A stretch of 64,000 nt of DNA, from positions 4,694,001 through 4,758,000 of the forward strand of contig NZ_AP019700.1 in assembly GCF_006738645.1 (NCBI RefSeq), in the 5' to 3' direction. This document shows positions 62,828 to 64,000 of the stretch, piece by piece. The notes under the pieces were generated by a model that saw only the letters and a list, made by a program, of their open reading frames with translations, was not told the DNA's origin and made no database searches. Each line of letters begins with the position of its first letter. Position 1 is the first letter of the stretch. The stretch comes from Stella humosa (GTDB taxonomy: Bacteria; Pseudomonadota; Alphaproteobacteria; ATCC43930; Allostellaceae). The translations under genes were made by a program, and so were the position numbers.

Positions 62828-64000
62828 TCAGCCGCCGATCGGCCCGCCATCGTCCTTGGTGATCACGATAACCGAGGGCCGGGGCGGCATGCCATCGGCG
62901 AAGTCCGGCCAGCGCGTCGACGGCGCCGCGAAGTGGGAGCCGGCCGTCATCCCCGGATGCTGCACCGACAGGAACAGCGTGCGGCCATCCGGCGTGAAGC
63001 ACGGGCCGGTCACCTCCGCCCCGATCGGCGCGCGGTAGAAGCGCCGGGCCCGGCCGCGCTCCGGCCCGGTGGTGGCCGTCACATAGAGGCCGTCGGCCGC
63101 CCCGCCCCTCATCCCGCTGTCGGTGGCGACCCACAGCCGGCCGGCCGGATCGAAGACCAGGTTGTCCGGACAGGACAGCCAGTCGCCGGCCTCCGCCGTG
63201 GGGCCATAGCGCGTTCCCGCATCGACGGCAGGGTTCCCCGAAACCATCAGGACGTCCCAGCGCGCCTCAGTCGCTGCATGGTCGGTGCCGCCCGGACCGT
63301 CCGGCGGGATCATCTCGATGACATGGCCATGGTCGTTGGTCGCGCGCGGGTTGGCCGCCGTCACCTGTTCGGGCCGCCGCTGGTTGTTGTTGGTCATCGT
63401 CACGTAGGCGCGGCCCGTGACCGGGCTGACTTCGACATCCTCCGGCCGGTCCATGGGCGTGGCCTTCACCAGGTCGGCGGCGCGGCGCGCCTCGATCACC
63501 ACCGTGGCCTGGTCAGGGAAGCCGTTCGCGGCCGTCAGTGGCCCTTCGCCCTGCACCAGCCGCAGCCATTCCAGCCGCCCGTCCTCATGGAAGCGGGCGA
63601 CGTGCAGCACGCCCTCGTCCAGCAGGTCTCGGTTGGCGGCGCGGTCGGCCGGGTTCCAGGCGCGCGCCGTCACGAACTTGTAGACGTACTCGAACCGCTC
63701 GTCGTCACCCTGGTAGATCGCCAGGCGGCCGTCGGGACAGACCACCGTGGTCGCCCCCTCATGCTTGAAGCGGCCGAGCGCCGTGCGCTTCACCGGGACC
63801 GAAGCCGGGTCGTAGGGGTCGAACTCGACGATCCAGCCGAAGCGGTTGGCCTCGTTCGGCTCCTGCGCCCGGTCGAAGCGCGCGTCGTGCCGGTGCCAGG
63901 AGTACCAGCTCCTGGGCGACATGCCGTAGCGCGCGCCGGCCGGGTCGGCCGCGGCCCCGCCGCCGAAGAAGAAATGGAAGTTCTCCTCGCCCGTCAGCAC
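62828..64000 (-). CDS. PhoX/DUF839 family alkaline phosphatase-like protein (partial)
   Basis: The window cuts off the N-terminus; the 390 visible residues are the C-terminal propeller part. ENFHFFFGG, NRFGWIVEFDPYDP, TALGRFKHEGATTVV, MDRPEDVEVSPVTGRAYVTMTNNN and CPDNLVFDPAGRLWVATDSG are PhoX/DUF839 signatures, including Glu and Asn residues that bind Ca/Fe in PhoX. PhoX enzymes are Tat-exported, Ca/Fe-dependent phosphatases induced by phosphate starvation. Together with the phnDCE cluster this hints at a taste for organic phosphorus, but the two are 35 kb apart. The C-terminal end (VIVITKDDGGPIGG) is complete. Confidence 0.88.
   Translation of the reverse strand: MLTGEENFHFFFGGGAAADPAGARYGMSPRSWYSWHRHDARFDRAQEPNEANRFGWIVEFDPYDPASVPVKRTALGRFKHEGATTVVCPDGRLAIYQGDDERFEYVYKFVTARAWNPADRAANRDLLDEGVLHVARFHEDGRLEWLRLVQGEGPLTAANGFPDQATVVIEARRAADLVKATPMDRPEDVEVSPVTGRAYVTMTNNNQRRPEQVTAANPRATNDHGHVIEMIPPDGPGGTDHAATEARWDVLMVSGNPAVDAGTRYGPTAEAGDWLSCPDNLVFDPAGRLWVATDSGMRGGAADGLYVTATTGPERGRARRFYRAPIGAEVTGPCFTPDGRTLFLSVQHPGMTAGSHFAAPSTRWPDFADGMPPRPSVIVITKDDGGPIGG

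Overview
This is a GC-rich (roughly 70%) chromosomal segment of an alphaproteobacterium. Three things point there: the gene order trmB, rimP, nusA, ylxR, infB, rbfA, truB, rpsO, pnp; an AapJQMP amino-acid ABC transporter; and an Irr-type Fur regulator with the SDHHHLFF haem/metal motif. The set would suit Rhodospirillales-like soil or water heterotrophs, but no 16S rRNA is present and I cannot name a genus. I found no rRNA or tRNA genes, CRISPR array, insertion sequence or prophage.

Layout. 1-3.3 kb: end of a CaiB/BaiF CoA-transferase, an MFS permease and an N-acyl-D-amino-acid deacylase-like amidohydrolase. 3.4-5.2 kb: Lrp regulator, an AbrB/PIN toxin-antitoxin pair in visibly AT-richer DNA, and a DoxX membrane protein. 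5.2-7.4 kb: a His-rich CobW GTPase overlapping a WD40 protein. 7.4-12.2 kb: LysR, two EamA exporters, an orphan TRAP binding protein and a PEP-mutase/isocitrate-lyase family enzyme. 12.3-14.6 kb: def-fmt-truA. 14.6-19.1 kb: small secreted proteins, dapE and dapD, and a short RTX protein. 19.1-23.7 kb: xseA, purD, a D-2-hydroxyacid dehydrogenase and an SH3-domain protein. 23.7-28.4 kb: a phosphonate-type PhnDCE transporter with an iron alcohol dehydrogenase and a divergent LysR. 28.4-32.8 kb: TetR, a carotenoid oxygenase and a secreted GH3 glycosidase. 32.8-33.5 kb: a VapBC pair. 33.6-38.1 kb: DUF3501, a GlpC-like Fe-S protein, rubrerythrin, Irr and a nitronate-monooxygenase-like flavoprotein. 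38.2-49.2 kb: translation/RNA operon from trmB to pnp plus a phosphodiesterase. 49.5-52.7 kb: dnaK-dnaJ. 52.8-56.1 kb: GNAT, dapB, DUF2244, nth, bactofilin. 56.3-62.7 kb: a six-gene amino-acid uptake and PLP-enzyme operon. 62.8-64 kb: partial PhoX-like phosphatase.

The most distinctive signals are regulatory. A perfect 10+3+10 inverted repeat closely matching the Irr box (ICE) abuts the -35 of the rubrerythrin/Fe-S/DUF3501 operon, immediately downstream of irr. A complete intrinsic terminator with a UUCG tetraloop ends two bases before the rimP start codon, at the head of the nusA operon, which suggests attenuation by the operon's own product. Two 21-bp TetR-type operators lie between a TetR gene and a carotenoid oxygenase. 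A long hairpin separates dnaK from dnaJ. The ugpQ-like gene after pnp has no ATG, GTG or TTG start upstream of its catalytic HRG motif. Gene calls for housekeeping families are firm; substrates of the accessory enzymes and all regulatory claims are inference from sequence.
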